Of a stretch of DNA of 64,000 nt, positions 10,102 to 19,472 are shown piece after piece; positions within the stretch are counted from its first letter, which is position 1; every line of letters starts with the position of its first letter. This DNA is from JBQDBK01 sp052090825. GTDB taxonomy: Bacteria; Bacillota; Clostridia; Tissierellales; Peptoniphilaceae. Under the pieces are notes generated by a model, which searched no databases, had not been told where the DNA came from, and saw nothing but the letters and a program-made list of their open reading frames with translations. The DNA lies in the NCBI GenBank assembly GCA_052090825.1, contig JBQDBK010000008.1, positions 23,807-87,806 on the forward strand, given 5' to 3'. The translations under genes were made by a program, and so were the position numbers.

Positions 10102-10268
10102 AATCTTTACATAATGTAGCTGAAGTTTATTTTATTAAGTAATGTAAAGATTTCTACAAAAGGGTATATGTATAATAATTTACTTTTGCTATATATTTAA
10201 TATAAAGTTAAAAATTTACATAGATTTTTCTTATAAAAGCATCTATAATTTTTATAATTAAGAAAAAT
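10102..10268. repeat. Two long inverted repeats in the 263-base gap before folE
   Basis: AATCTTTACAT (10102-10112) is exactly repeated in inverse as ATGTAAAGATT (10142-10152), with 29 bases between. ATTTTTCTTA (10224-10233) pairs exactly with TAAGAAAAAT (10259-10268), with 25 bases between. Neither is followed by a clean T-run, so they are not ordinary terminators. The gap from 10054 to 10316 holds no gene, and nothing in it resembles the tetrahydrofolate riboswitch. Confidence 0.5.
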
Positions 10269-10316
10269 TTCATATATCAATAAAAAGAGAATAAACCATG
10301 TTACAAAGGAGTTAAA

Positions 10317-10886
10317 ATGGAAAATAAAAAAATAGATAAGAAAAAAATAGAAGAAGCAGTAAATATGATATTAGAAGCTATTGGAGAAGATACTAGTAGA
10401 GAAGGACTTTTAGAAACTCCACAAAGAGTTGCTAGAATGTATGAAGAAGTATTTGCAGGTTTGGGAGAAAATGCCAAGACTCATTTATCAAAATCCTTTG
10501 AAATAGTTGATGACAATATGGTAGTTGAAAAAGATATAACTTTTCACTCAATGTGTGAACATCATTTACTACCATTCTGGGGTAAGGTCCACATAGCTTA
10601 TATACCAAATGGTAGAGTTGCAGGACTTTCTAAATTAGCTAGAACTGTAGATGTATATTCTAAAAAACCTCAATTACAAGAGAGGTTAAACCTTGAAGTA
10701 GCAGAGGCAATAATGGAGTATTTAGGAGCTAAAGGGGTTTTAGTTGTTGTTGAAGCTGAGCATATGTGTATGAACATGAGGGGAATAAAAAAACCAGGAA
10801 CTTCTACAGTAACATCAGTATCAAGAGGAGTTTTAGAAGAAGATAAAGAACTTAAAAATGAAGCTTATAGAATGATGGGACTTTAA
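10317..10886 (+). CDS. folE: GTP cyclohydrolase I
   Basis: This cytosolic enzyme converts GTP to 7,8-dihydroneopterin triphosphate, the first step of folate synthesis. The 189-residue length is normal. The zinc ligands are visible in [18 protein letters not shown] (Cys and His, about residues 77-82) and in the later cysteine of [16 protein letters not shown] (about 145-151), which make this the zinc-dependent FolE1 class. An AAAGGAG site lies 5 bases before the ATG. The stop overlaps the next ATG in TAATG, so folE and the HD-domain gene are translationally coupled. Confidence 0.97.
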   Translation: MENKKIDKKKIEEAVNMILEAIGEDTSREGLLETPQRVARMYEEVFAGLGENAKTHLSKSFEIVDDNMVVEKDITFHSMCEHHLLPFWGKVHIAYIPNGRVAGLSKLARTVDVYSKKPQLQERLNLEVAEAIMEYLGAKGVLVVVEAEHMCMNMRGIKKPGTSTVTSVSRGVLEEDKELKNEAYRMMGL

Positions 10887-11362
10887 TGGAAAATACTAAT
10901 ATTATTCTTTTTGATAAACAATATGTAGAATACAAAAATAAATTAGAAAAGCTTGAAAAAAATAGATTTTTTTGTAAACATAGCCTAGAACATTTTCTTG
11001 ATGTGGCTAGGATATGTTATATTTTATCCTTAGAAAATAATATAAAAGTTTCAAAAGACATGATTTATTCAACAGCCCTCCTTCACGATTTGGGGAGGGT
11101 TATTGAAATAGAAGAAAGTGTGAGTCACGAAATAGCATCTGTTGACTTAGCAAGAGATATTTTATCTAGAACTAAATTTTCTAAAGAGGAAGTAGAGAGG
11201 ATTTTAGCTTGTATAGCCTCTCATAGAAATAAAGACTCTAAAGATGAATTTTTTGAGATTTTTTATAGGGCAGATAAGTTATCAAGACTTTGCTTTGATT
11301 GTAAAGCTTATAAGGAATGTAATTGGTCTTATGAAAAGAAAAATCATGAAATCAAGTATTAA
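10886..11362 (+). CDS. HD-domain phosphohydrolase in the folate operon
   Basis: The 158-residue protein has the HD metal-site order: a histidine in KHSLEHFLDVAR (near 32), HD in TALLHDLGR (near 68), a histidine in IASHRNK and a final aspartate in YRADKLSRLC. A cysteine cluster, CFDCKAYKEC, follows near the C-terminus. Metal-dependent hydrolysis of a phosphate ester is the expected chemistry; the substrate is unknown. It sits between folE and folBK and overlaps folE by one base. That places it where the pathway needs dihydroneopterin triphosphate to be dephosphorylated, so that activity is a reasonable hypothesis only. Confidence 0.75.
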   Translation: MENTNIILFDKQYVEYKNKLEKLEKNRFFCKHSLEHFLDVARICYILSLENNIKVSKDMIYSTALLHDLGRVIEIEESVSHEIASVDLARDILSRTKFSKEEVERILACIASHRNKDSKDEFFEIFYRADKLSRLCFDCKAYKECNWSYEKKNHEIKY

Positions 11363-11373
11363 AGGGTGGGAAA

Positions 11374-12186
11374 ATGGATTGTTTAACTATTAAAAACTTA
11401 GAAGTTTATGCCAATCATGGAGTATTTACAGAAGAAAAAAAATTAGGACAAAAATTTTTAATAACAGTTAATTTATTTTATAATATGAAGAAAGCAGCTC
11501 TTTATAATGACTTAGAAGCATCTGTTCATTATGGAATTTTATCGCAAGAAATAACAGAAAAGTTTAAAGAAAAAAATTATGATTTAATAGAAACTTCTGC
11601 TTATAAGCTAATAGAATTTATATTTGAGAAATATAAAATTGTAGAGAAAGTAGATTTAGAAGTAAAAAAACCTTGGGCACCTATAGGCCTACCTCTAGAG
11701 ACAGTAAAAATTAAAATTTCTAAAAAAAAGAGAAGGTATTTTATTTCTATAGGAACTAACCAAGGAGATAAAGAAAAGAATATATCCCAATCCTTAGAAA
11801 GATTGGATAATTCTTCTTGTAAAATTTTGAAACTTTCAAAAAATTATATTACAAAGGCTTGGGGAAAGACTGACCAAGAGGATTTTTTAAATTGTGCAGT
11901 TGAAATAGAATCCTATGAAGAACCAGAAGACTTTCTTAAAATTTTAAATAATATAGAAGATGAAATGGGTAGAGTTAGAAAAGAAAAATGGGGACCTAGA
12001 TTAATAGATTTAGATATACTATTTGTAGATGATGAAGTAATTTATTCAGAAAGCCTTGTAGTGCCTCATCCTTATATAGAAGAAAGAGAGTTTGTTCTAG
12101 AACCTCTAGCAGAAATAGCACCATTTTTTATTCATCCAGTATTAAATAAATCAGTAAAAAATTTATTATCTGATTTAAAAAAATAA
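11374..12186 (+). CDS. folBK: Fused dihydroneopterin aldolase / HPPK
   Basis: One 270-residue chain holds two folate enzymes. Residues 1 to about 117 are FolB (start MDCLTIKNLEVYANHGVF; later ETSAYKLIEFIFE and VKKPWAPIG), which cleaves dihydroneopterin to 6-hydroxymethyl-dihydropterin. From about 124 it is FolK (YFISIGTNQGDKEKN; GPRLIDLDILF; VVPHPYIEEREFVLEPL), which pyrophosphorylates that product. Fusion of these consecutive enzymes is common in Clostridia-like bacteria. The gene lies 11 bases after the HD gene and ends in a strong terminator. The next pathway enzyme, dihydropteroate synthase (folP), is not in this operon or window. Confidence 0.93.
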   Translation: MDCLTIKNLEVYANHGVFTEEKKLGQKFLITVNLFYNMKKAALYNDLEASVHYGILSQEITEKFKEKNYDLIETSAYKLIEFIFEKYKIVEKVDLEVKKPWAPIGLPLETVKIKISKKKRRYFISIGTNQGDKEKNISQSLERLDNSSCKILKLSKNYITKAWGKTDQEDFLNCAVEIESYEEPEDFLKILNNIEDEMGRVRKEKWGPRLIDLDILFVDDEVIYSESLVVPHPYIEEREFVLEPLAEIAPFFIHPVLNKSVKNLLSDLKK

Positions 12187-12216
12187 CTTGAAATTATAAT
12201 TTCAAGTTATTTTTTT
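12183..12216. terminator. Terminator between folBK and the M16 peptidase
   Basis: ATAACTTGAAAT pairs perfectly with ATTTCAAGTTAT and is followed by six T. The folBK stop codon is inside the left arm. It serves the convergent pair. Confidence 0.85.
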
Positions 12217-12230
12217 ATTACTTAAATATT

Positions 12231-15125
12231 CTATTTTCTTAAACTTATAATTTCCTTAAATAAGTCTTTATTAGCTTCTATTACATCTGATCCTCCAATA
12301 GCACATAGATAATTTTCATCCATAGCTTTTTTAATTATAGGAGAAAGGGATTTTAATTCTTCTAAACTTGTATTAATAGCTTCTTTTTTATATCTTGCTA
12401 AATCTTCTTCAGTCATATTAGTCATAAATCTAGAAAAGTTAGCACTTCCCTTTGCTGCGGGAGATAAAAGAGGATCAAAAGTGTTCATAGAACCAATAAT
12501 ATAATTTTTAAGTTCTTCTTCTGAAATATCTAAGTCCTCAATAAACTTATACATATTATCATAAACGTCTATAGTCTTGGAAAGATTAGGATCCCTGTAA
12601 GAGTAAGTTACTATATCAGAAGTTAAAGTTAATTTAGAACCTGCTCCGTAAGCCCCACCTTTAGCACGAATATTGTAATGAAGATACTCAGATGAAAGTA
12701 TATTTGAAAGGACAGAAAAGCTACCCTTATATTTAAGACCAAAATCTTTTAATCTACAACCTTTTGAAACATATTGAACATTAGAAGAAGTTGTAAAAGC
12801 TTGATTTTTCTTTTCTGCTTTAAATAAATATTCGTATTTTTCATACTTAGCATTATCAAGCTTAGAAATAAAGCTTTTTAAGAAATCTTTATTTTTTTCA
12901 AAACTATCTTTAGAAGCAGTATAGTTTACAACTAAATTATTTCTATTAAAAATAGATTTCTTAAGTGTCTCAAGGGAAGATAGTAGACTATCCCACTTTT
13001 TATCAAAATCTTTTAAAAGATCACAAAGGTAAAAATAACTTTCTAGTCCGCTGATTTCAGAGTTATAAGCGGATTGTTTAGAGAAATAGCTTTTTACAGT
13101 TTCGATCATAATCATATGTCCATTTTGAAGTATGATAGACTCATTTGCTGATTTTTCCATTAGCAATAATTCTTTAACCCTATTTTTATTATCAAATTTT
13201 GTGTTTTCCACAATTTCGCTGATTATATCTAGAGACTTTTCAAAATTAAGATCTAGAGTTTTTAAGCTTAAGTTAAGTCTTGGATAGAAGGTGTCATCTT
13301 TCTTTAAATCTACATAACTAACAGGAGTAAAAGACAGACCTCCTAAAACTTTATATATCTCTGAGTCAAGATCATTATAATTATATTTTTCAGTAGAAAG
13401 TTTCCCTATTAAAGAAGTTAAAATTGGAATATTTTTAATTTCTTCTTTAGTAATGTGGCTAGTGTCAAAACTCATAGTTGTATAGGCTATTTCATTTGTA
13501 AATTGGTCATTAAAGATATAAGTTACACCATCATCTTCTGTAATTTCTTTAGGAATATGAGTAACGCCTTCTTTTATATCTTTTAAATCAAGGGATGGGA
13601 TAGTATCTTTATCTTCTTTAGTATCTTCGCCCATTTGAAATTCTACAAGAGATTTAGCATCTTTAATTATTTTTTCTACTTCTTTTTGGTCTAAAGAATT
13701 TTTATATTCATTTAACTTATTCTTTATAATTTCTTCTTCTTTTTTATTTTTATTAAGTTCTGGACTTAATTTAGTAATTGTAGAGAAAGAATTATTAAGA
13801 AGCTTGTCTTCGATATAAGTTTCTAAAAAACCATCTTTCATTTTTTGTCTTAAGTCTTTTATTAAATCATTGCCTTTTAAGGATTCAATAGGACAAGCTC
13901 CATAAAGCCAAGAATTTAGAGCTCTAATATAATATAAAATTGAACGTTGTGTTCCACCACCTTCTCTAAATGCAAATTCAAACTTATTCAAAGTCGCTTC
14001 TAATAGGTTTTTATCAATCCCATTCTCAACAATATTCTTTAGAGTCTTTTCTATACATGTTTTAAATTCATCTATTCTAGAAGAATCAATATTTTTAGAA
14101 ACAATAGAAAAATCAAGTGCTAGAGAAGAAGAACCTTCAGCATAAACATCTTCTCCTAGATTTTTCTCTAGAAGAGCTTTTTTGATAGGAGCTGAATTAG
14201 ATTCAACTAATAATTCAATTAAAAAGTTTTTCATAAATAAGTCAAGCTTATCACTTGCAAGTCCAATGGACCAAGAATAAGCTAGGTAATCTTTATTTTC
14301 CCCAATTTCTTCCTTAGAAGCACTATAAGTTGATTCTACAAATTTTTGTTCTTTAAAACCTTTATTTAACTTAATAGAAGAGTCTATATCCTTATATTCA
14401 AATTCTGATAGATAATTTTCATCTATATATTTTAGGGCTTTATCCATATCCATATCTCCATATAAATATATATAAGAGTTAGAAGGGTGGTAAAAAGTCT
14501 CATGGAAATTTAAAAAATTTTCATAAGTTAAGTCAGTTATATGCTTTGGATCTCCACCAGAGTCTACACCGTAAGTTGAATCTTTGTGAAGATTAAAGGT
14601 TATAGAATCAGAAACTGTATTTTGAGGGTCAGAATATACGCCCTTCATTTCATTATAAACAACTCCATTATAAGTTAATTGCCCATCTTTATCATCTAAT
14701 TCATAATGCCAACCTTCTTGTTCAAAGATTTTTCTATTTTTGTACATGGCAGGATAAAATACTGAATCTAAATAAACATCCATAAGATTATAAAAATCTT
14801 TTTCATTTCTAGAACTTATAGGATAAATTGTTTTATCAGGGAAAGTCATAGCATTTAAAAATGTTTGCATACTAGATTTAATTAAATCCATAAAAGGTTC
14901 TTTAGTTTTATATTTTCTTGAACCCGAAAGTACACAGTGTTCAACGATATGAGCAACTCCTGTTGAGTCTGAGGGTATAGTTTTAAATCCTATACCAAAA
15001 GTTTTGTTATCATCATCGTTTTTTAAAACTAGAACTTGTGCTTTTGTTTTATTGTGTTCGTAGAATTCAACCTCAGAAGCTACGTCTTCTACAAACTCTT
15101 TTTTTATTAATTTATAATTATTCAT
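12231..15125 (-). CDS. M16C-family zinc metallopeptidase (presequence protease-like)
   Basis: The 964-residue chain has the inverted zinc motif HIVEH at residues 59-63 (GVAHIVEHCVLSGSRKY), and a downstream glutamate in GVVYNEMKGVYSD completes the site. The repeated M16 halves plus the M16C-associated middle domain (about residues 460-700) give the size typical of PreP/Cym1 and bacterial homologues. Such enzymes form a closed chamber and degrade peptides of moderate length. No signal peptide is visible, so it probably acts in the cytosol. It is a single-gene unit with a GGAGGAATT-type Shine-Dalgarno site, transcribed divergently from the purine permease. Confidence 0.92.
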   Translation of the reverse strand: MNNYKLIKKEFVEDVASEVEFYEHNKTKAQVLVLKNDDDNKTFGIGFKTIPSDSTGVAHIVEHCVLSGSRKYKTKEPFMDLIKSSMQTFLNAMTFPDKTIYPISSRNEKDFYNLMDVYLDSVFYPAMYKNRKIFEQEGWHYELDDKDGQLTYNGVVYNEMKGVYSDPQNTVSDSITFNLHKDSTYGVDSGGDPKHITDLTYENFLNFHETFYHPSNSYIYLYGDMDMDKALKYIDENYLSEFEYKDIDSSIKLNKGFKEQKFVESTYSASKEEIGENKDYLAYSWSIGLASDKLDLFMKNFLIELLVESNSAPIKKALLEKNLGEDVYAEGSSSLALDFSIVSKNIDSSRIDEFKTCIEKTLKNIVENGIDKNLLEATLNKFEFAFREGGGTQRSILYYIRALNSWLYGACPIESLKGNDLIKDLRQKMKDGFLETYIEDKLLNNSFSTITKLSPELNKNKKEEEIIKNKLNEYKNSLDQKEVEKIIKDAKSLVEFQMGEDTKEDKDTIPSLDLKDIKEGVTHIPKEITEDDGVTYIFNDQFTNEIAYTTMSFDTSHITKEEIKNIPILTSLIGKLSTEKYNYNDLDSEIYKVLGGLSFTPVSYVDLKKDDTFYPRLNLSLKTLDLNFEKSLDIISEIVENTKFDNKNRVKELLLMEKSANESIILQNGHMIMIETVKSYFSKQSAYNSEISGLESYFYLCDLLKDFDKKWDSLLSSLETLKKSIFNRNNLVVNYTASKDSFEKNKDFLKSFISKLDNAKYEKYEYLFKAEKKNQAFTTSSNVQYVSKGCRLKDFGLKYKGSFSVLSNILSSEYLHYNIRAKGGAYGAGSKLTLTSDIVTYSYRDPNLSKTIDVYDNMYKFIEDLDISEEELKNYIIGSMNTFDPLLSPAAKGSANFSRFMTNMTEEDLARYKKEAINTSLEELKSLSPIIKKAMDENYLCAIGGSDVIEANKDLFKEIISLRK

Positions 15126-15153
15126 GGAATTCCTCCTTAATTTAATATTATAC

Positions 15154-15192
15154 CCATAATATCTATATTTGAATATATTAAATATATTATGG
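15154..15192. promoter_or_regulatory. Inverted repeat between divergent M16 peptidase and purine permease
   Basis: CCATAATAT (15154-15162) is matched by ATATTATGG (15184-15192), an exact 9-base inverted repeat with a 21-base spacer, centred in the 125-base divergent promoter region. It could be an operator for one or both genes. No purine riboswitch core is seen. Confidence 0.3.
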
Positions 15193-15250
15193 AATTTATT
15201 TAAAAAGTGTATTAAACTATACTTGAAAATAAAATTTTAAAGGAGTAGAA

Positions 15251-16564
15251 ATGGAAAATAATTTTTTTGAAAAAAGATTTAAACTCAGTCATTTTAATAC
15301 AGACGTAAAAACTGAATTTATGGCGGGATTAACAACTTTCATGACTATGTCATATATTTTAATTGTAAATCCAAAAATTCTATCAGAAGCAGGGATGGAT
15401 AAGGGAGCGGTTTTTACTACTACAATAATAGCTTCCATAATAGGTATATTAATTATGGGGTTTTATGCTAATTTACCTTTTGCTTTAGCACCTGGGATGG
15501 GTTTAAATGCCTTTTTCACTTATACAGTTGTTATGCAAATGGGTAAAAGTTGGGAATTTGCTCTAACGGCAGTTTTTTTAGAAGGTATAGTATTTATGAT
15601 ACTATCTTTATTTAAAGTCAGAGAGGCAATTTTTATGGCTATACCTTTAACTTTAAAAAAAGCTGTTTCAGTAGGTATAGGTCTTTTTATAGCTCTTATA
15701 GGGCTTGGTGGAGTAGGAATTGTAGTTCAAGGGGAAGGGACAATACTTTCTTTAGGTAATTTATTAACTAAAAATTCTTTAGTATTTTTCTTTGCCTTAT
15801 TTATAATGGCTGTTTTTATGGCAAAGAATATAAGGGGTGCTTTATTATTTGGAATTATAGGATCAACAATATTAGCCCTATTATTAGGTGTATCATCTTT
15901 ACCTCAAGATGGAATATTTTCCTTACCGCCATCAATAGAGCCCATAGCCTTTAAGTTGGAATTAAATAATATTTTTACAATTGAAATGTTTTCTGTAATG
16001 TTTACATTTTTATTTGTAGATTTATTCGATACAGTAGGAACTTTAACTGGGGTTGCTACAAAAGCTGGCTTATTAGATGAAAAAGGAGACATGCCAAACT
16101 TGAGTAAAGCCTTAATGGCGGATGCTGTAGGAACTACTGCGGGAGCTTTACTTGGAACAAGTACAGTAACAACTTTTGTAGAATCGGCTAGTGGTGTAGC
16201 AGATGGAGGAAGAACAGGTTTAACAGCTTTATCAACAGGGTTTTTCTTTTTGATTTCGCTTTTGTTGTTTCCTTTGTTTTCAATAGTTCCACCAGAAGCA
16301 ACATCAGCAGCCTTAGTAATGGTTGGTTTATTTATGATGAGTCCAATTAAAGATATAAATTTTGATGATTTCACTGAATCTGTTCCGGCATTCCTAGCTA
16401 TAGTTATGATGCCATTTGCCTATTCAATAGCAGAAGGAATTAGTTTTGGAATAATAGCTTATGTAATCTTAAAGTCACTGACAGGCAAAATAAAGGAATT
16501 ATCACCAGTAATAATCCTTTTATCCTTAATATTTATATTAAGGATAGTGGGACCTCTTATGTAA
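15251..16564 (+). CDS. NCS2/AzgA-like purine (adenine/guanine/hypoxanthine) permease
   Basis: The 437-residue membrane protein has about a dozen or more hydrophobic segments. It carries AzgA-group sequences: FMAGLTTFMTMSYILIVNP near residue 25, LAPGMGLNAFFTY near 80 and LFVDLFDTVGTLTGV near 255. Members take up purine bases by proton symport. The ATG has an AAAGGAG site 6 bases upstream. It stands alone, with a terminator at 16581-16622. The exact base specificity cannot be read from the sequence. Confidence 0.9.
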   Translation: MENNFFEKRFKLSHFNTDVKTEFMAGLTTFMTMSYILIVNPKILSEAGMDKGAVFTTTIIASIIGILIMGFYANLPFALAPGMGLNAFFTYTVVMQMGKSWEFALTAVFLEGIVFMILSLFKVREAIFMAIPLTLKKAVSVGIGLFIALIGLGGVGIVVQGEGTILSLGNLLTKNSLVFFFALFIMAVFMAKNIRGALLFGIIGSTILALLLGVSSLPQDGIFSLPPSIEPIAFKLELNNIFTIEMFSVMFTFLFVDLFDTVGTLTGVATKAGLLDEKGDMPNLSKALMADAVGTTAGALLGTSTVTTFVESASGVADGGRTGLTALSTGFFFLISLLLFPLFSIVPPEATSAALVMVGLFMMSPIKDINFDDFTESVPAFLAIVMMPFAYSIAEGISFGIIAYVILKSLTGKIKELSPVIILLSLIFILRIVGPLM

Positions 16565-16580
16565 ACTTTACTAAATTAAA

Positions 16581-16622
16581 GATTAATAAAACTCTGATTA
16601 TATAATCAGGGTTTTATTAATC
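16581..16622 (+). terminator. Terminator of the purine permease
   Basis: GATTAATAAAACTCTGATTA pairs with TAATCAGGGTTTTATTAATC apart from one mismatched or wobble position, giving a long stem with a T-rich right arm. Confidence 0.75.
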
Positions 16623-16733
16623 TAGTATATCTTTAAAATCCTTATACTATAAGAATAATAAATATTTTGTAATATTAATTTAATGTGTGTTTATAAAAAT
16701 TTAATTTATAATTAAATATAAAGAGGTGGTAAT

Positions 16734-18293
16734 TTGAAAAAAATATTTGAAATTTTATTGGTTGTAGTCTTAGTTTTTGCAACAAGTTCAGTATATGCAA
16801 ATGAAGATATACAAGCGATATTGGAGCAGCCAGCAGTTTACAAGGCTAAGGCTGGAGATAAATTAGAATATAAGTTAAATTTAAAGTTGCCAGAAGAATT
16901 CGAGAAAAAGTATAAGTCTTTTGCTGTAACAGTTTTAATGGATCCGAATTTAAAAATAAATTCAGTTAATTTAACAGGAATAAAAGAAATTAAAGGAGAA
17001 GTTGATACTAAAATAACCAATGTCGAAACAAATAGTCAAAATTTAGTTACTTTTTATGTAAATAATACTTCTTTATTAAAGAAACAAAAAGAAATAAGTC
17101 TTCTTATAAATAGTCAAGTAAAAAAAGCTTTGGTAACAGAAGATAACTTTAAAAATTCATTTGTTTTAACATATACAGATAAAAAGGGTGTAGAGGGTTC
17201 AAAGCAAAAAGATTTTACATCTAATACAGTAGGAGATGATGGTAATTTAAAGATTTCAGATTATTTTGACACCTCATCTAAACTGAAAGGAAATACAAAG
17301 GCAAATGCAAATATACTAGTAAAAAAAGATAATAAGGAAATTGCAAAAGGCCAAGCAACAAAAGAAGGGAACTTTGAAATTAACTTAAGGGGACAAAAGG
17401 TAGGAGATATTTTACTTGTTAGTTCTACTTATAAATTAAATGGAGAAAGTAAAGTATCTAATGAAAAAGTTATTGTAAAAGCTGTGGAAACCGATAAGCT
17501 AGAAGAAACAGTAGAGGAATCCAAAGATTTAAAGTCTATGGAAAAATTAAGTGATAGCATTGATATGGCTAAGAAATTAAACTATTCAAAGGCTGATAAA
17601 GAGGATGCAGCAAGACTTGTTGCAGCCATAGCTAATGGGCAATATATAGAAATAAAATCAGAACCAAAAGAAAATGAAATAAAAGAAGCTGTAGATAAGT
17701 TAGAAGAAGCAGTTAAATATTTGAGAAAACCTATTATGACAGGCTACTCTGAAGATAACTTTTCACCAGAAAAGAACATAAAAAGATCTGAAATAGCAGC
17801 AGTTCTAGCAAAGATTAGTGGTGGAGATAAAATAACAGGAGAATTTACATCTTTTAAAGATGTAAAACAGGATAAATGGTATGCAGATGCAATTGCTTAT
17901 ATGGAAAAATCAGGTATAATTAATGGTTACCAAGATGGTACCTTTAAGCCTGAGAAGTCAATTTCAAGAGCTGAGTTTGCTAATCTAATAGCTAAGATAT
18001 CAGAAACTGAAAGTTTAAAAGAAGCTCTTAATTTTAAGGACGTAGAGGAATCTTTTTGGGCTAAAGAAAGTATAGATAAGGTAACTTCTCTTGGGTATAT
18101 GAGTGGAAGAAATAATGGGGAATTTGATCCTAACCAAGAAATAACAAGAGCTGAAGTAGCTAAAGTCTTAAATAGAGTCTTGGAAAGAGTTCCTAATAAA
18201 GATTATATAGATAAGTATACAAAAAACCCATACAAAGATGTTAAGAAATCTTTTTGGGCTTATTATGAAATAATGGAAATAAGTGGGAACTAA
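16734..18293 (+). CDS. Secreted SLH-domain cell-surface protein
   Basis: The 519-residue protein begins with a signal peptide (lysines, a hydrophobic core to about residue 18, likely cleavage after VYA at about 22). The middle is lysine-rich and unrecognised; residues of about 170-245 may form an Ig-like fold. From about residue 335 there are three S-layer homology repeats (GYSEDNFSPEKNIKRSEIA; GYQDGTFKPEKSISRAEFA near 399; then a third with FDPNQEITRAEVAKVLNR). SLH repeats hold proteins to cell-wall polymers, so this is a wall-anchored exported protein. The start is TTG with AAAGAGGTGG upstream. The chain stops soon after the AYYEIME motif, a little short of what is usual, but no frame disruption is seen. 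Confidence 0.85.
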   Translation: MKKIFEILLVVVLVFATSSVYANEDIQAILEQPAVYKAKAGDKLEYKLNLKLPEEFEKKYKSFAVTVLMDPNLKINSVNLTGIKEIKGEVDTKITNVETNSQNLVTFYVNNTSLLKKQKEISLLINSQVKKALVTEDNFKNSFVLTYTDKKGVEGSKQKDFTSNTVGDDGNLKISDYFDTSSKLKGNTKANANILVKKDNKEIAKGQATKEGNFEINLRGQKVGDILLVSSTYKLNGESKVSNEKVIVKAVETDKLEETVEESKDLKSMEKLSDSIDMAKKLNYSKADKEDAARLVAAIANGQYIEIKSEPKENEIKEAVDKLEEAVKYLRKPIMTGYSEDNFSPEKNIKRSEIAAVLAKISGGDKITGEFTSFKDVKQDKWYADAIAYMEKSGIINGYQDGTFKPEKSISRAEFANLIAKISETESLKEALNFKDVEESFWAKESIDKVTSLGYMSGRNNGEFDPNQEITRAEVAKVLNRVLERVPNKDYIDKYTKNPYKDVKKSFWAYYEIMEISGN

Positions 18294-18368
18294 TTTTAGA
18301 AATATCTTAATAAAAACTTAATTAAATTTTATGGTAATAGAAAAAATTATAAGTTATACTCAATACTA

Positions 18369-18998
18369 GTGATAATTATGAATAATTTAAAGTTCAAAAT
18401 AAAAAGAATATTAAAGCAAAATAAAAATCTTATTAATATTCTCACTGGTTTGGGTATACTTTTTTCTATTACCTTTTTAATTTGGGGAATAAGTGAAGGT
18501 ATATTTAAGTCTCAGAAAAATTTAGATATATTTTTAGAGAATATTGGAATAATGGGGCCAATAGTATTTATAATAATACAAATTGTTCAAGTGGTTATTC
18601 CTATAATACCAGGAGGAGTAACTTCTATAGGAGGAGTTTTTATATTTGGTCCTGTAAAAGGAACTATATATAACTATGTAGGTATAGTGACAGGGTCCTA
18701 TATAAATTATTTTTTAGCCAGGTATTATGGAGTAGAATTTATAGGAAAATTAATAGGTCAAAAGAAATTCAATAAATACACAAAATATTTAAATAAAGGT
18801 AAAAAATTTGATAGATTTTTTGCCATGGCCATAGCAATTCCTATATCACCTGATGATATATTGTGTTTATTTGCAGGTCTTGTTAGGATGAGTTTCTTCA
18901 AATTTACTTTAGTTATAATTTTTTTAAAGCCAATAGGTCTTTTAATGTATACTTTAGGAGGAAATATTATTTTAAAAAAATTCCTATTAAATTGGTAG
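18369..18998 (+). CDS. VTT (TVP38/TMEM64/DedA-like) membrane protein
   Basis: The protein is about 206-209 residues with several membrane segments. The VTT-domain core appears as VVIPIIPGGVTSIGGVFIFGP (about 75-95), followed by GSYINYFLARYYG and AIPISPDDILCLFAGLVRM. VTT/DedA proteins are now linked to lipid scrambling or transport; that role is family knowledge. Two starts are possible, GTG at 18369 or ATG at 18378, and neither has a strong Shine-Dalgarno site; the ATG is more natural. It lies between the SLH gene and superoxide reductase, with no terminator clearly seen on either side. Confidence 0.82.
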   Translation: MIIMNNLKFKIKRILKQNKNLINILTGLGILFSITFLIWGISEGIFKSQKNLDIFLENIGIMGPIVFIIIQIVQVVIPIIPGGVTSIGGVFIFGPVKGTIYNYVGIVTGSYINYFLARYYGVEFIGKLIGQKKFNKYTKYLNKGKKFDRFFAMAIAIPISPDDILCLFAGLVRMSFFKFTLVIIFLKPIGLLMYTLGGNIILKKFLLNW

Positions 18999-19069
18999 TT
19001 TTAGGAAAAAAAGGGTAATATTTAAAATAGAGAAGTTAAAAGTAAAATATAAATTGGGGGTAACAAAAA

Positions 19070-19426
19070 ATGAAAAAAATAACTGAAACTGTACAATCTG
19101 GAGATTGGAAAAATGAAAAGCATGTTCCTGTATTACATGTAGAAGAAAAAGGTGAAGAATTAGTAATAAAAGCCGTTGTAGGTGAAGAAATAGAGCATCC
19201 AAATACATTAGAACATCATATTCAATGGATAAAAATATTCTTCCAAGCAGAAAATGGTAAATTTCCAATAGAAGTTGCAAGTTATGAAGCGAATGCTCAT
19301 GGAGAGGATGAAATTTATACAAAACCATTTGTTGAAGCTCATATCAAAGCTAATAGCAAGGGTATAGTTTATGCTATGAGTTACTGTAATATACACGGAC
19401 TTTGGGAAAATTCACAAGAAATTTAA
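19070..19426 (+). CDS. Superoxide reductase (class II desulfoferrodoxin / neelaredoxin type)
   Basis: The 118-residue protein reduces superoxide to hydrogen peroxide at a single Fe(His)4Cys centre in the cytosol. The ligands are visible: His at about 18 in NEKHVPVLHV with the conserved Glu-Lys pair, His residues in EHPNTLEHHIQWI (about 42-49), and Cys and His in SYCNIHGLW (about 107-110). The N-terminal desulforedoxin domain of class I proteins is absent, so it is class II. Electrons usually come from rubredoxin, and a rubredoxin gene lies at 4990-5154. A GGGGGTAAC site lies before the ATG. Confidence 0.94.
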   Translation: MKKITETVQSGDWKNEKHVPVLHVEEKGEELVIKAVVGEEIEHPNTLEHHIQWIKIFFQAENGKFPIEVASYEANAHGEDEIYTKPFVEAHIKANSKGIVYAMSYCNIHGLWENSQEI

Positions 19427-19444
19427 AAATTATTAAGACTATAT

Positions 19445-19472
19445 GGGCCACTTTAATTAGTGGTCCTTTTTA
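19445..19472 (+). terminator. Terminator of superoxide reductase
   Basis: GGGCCACT pairs with AGTGGTCC (one G-U pair) around TTAATT and is followed by TTTTT. Confidence 0.8.

Noticed and set aside
10054..10316. Tetrahydrofolate riboswitch before folE.
   Set aside because: The conserved core is not found; only unrelated inverted repeats are seen.
15126..15250. Purine riboswitch before the purine permease.
   Set aside because: No aptamer core; the gap is only 125 bases and AT-rich with a simple inverted repeat.
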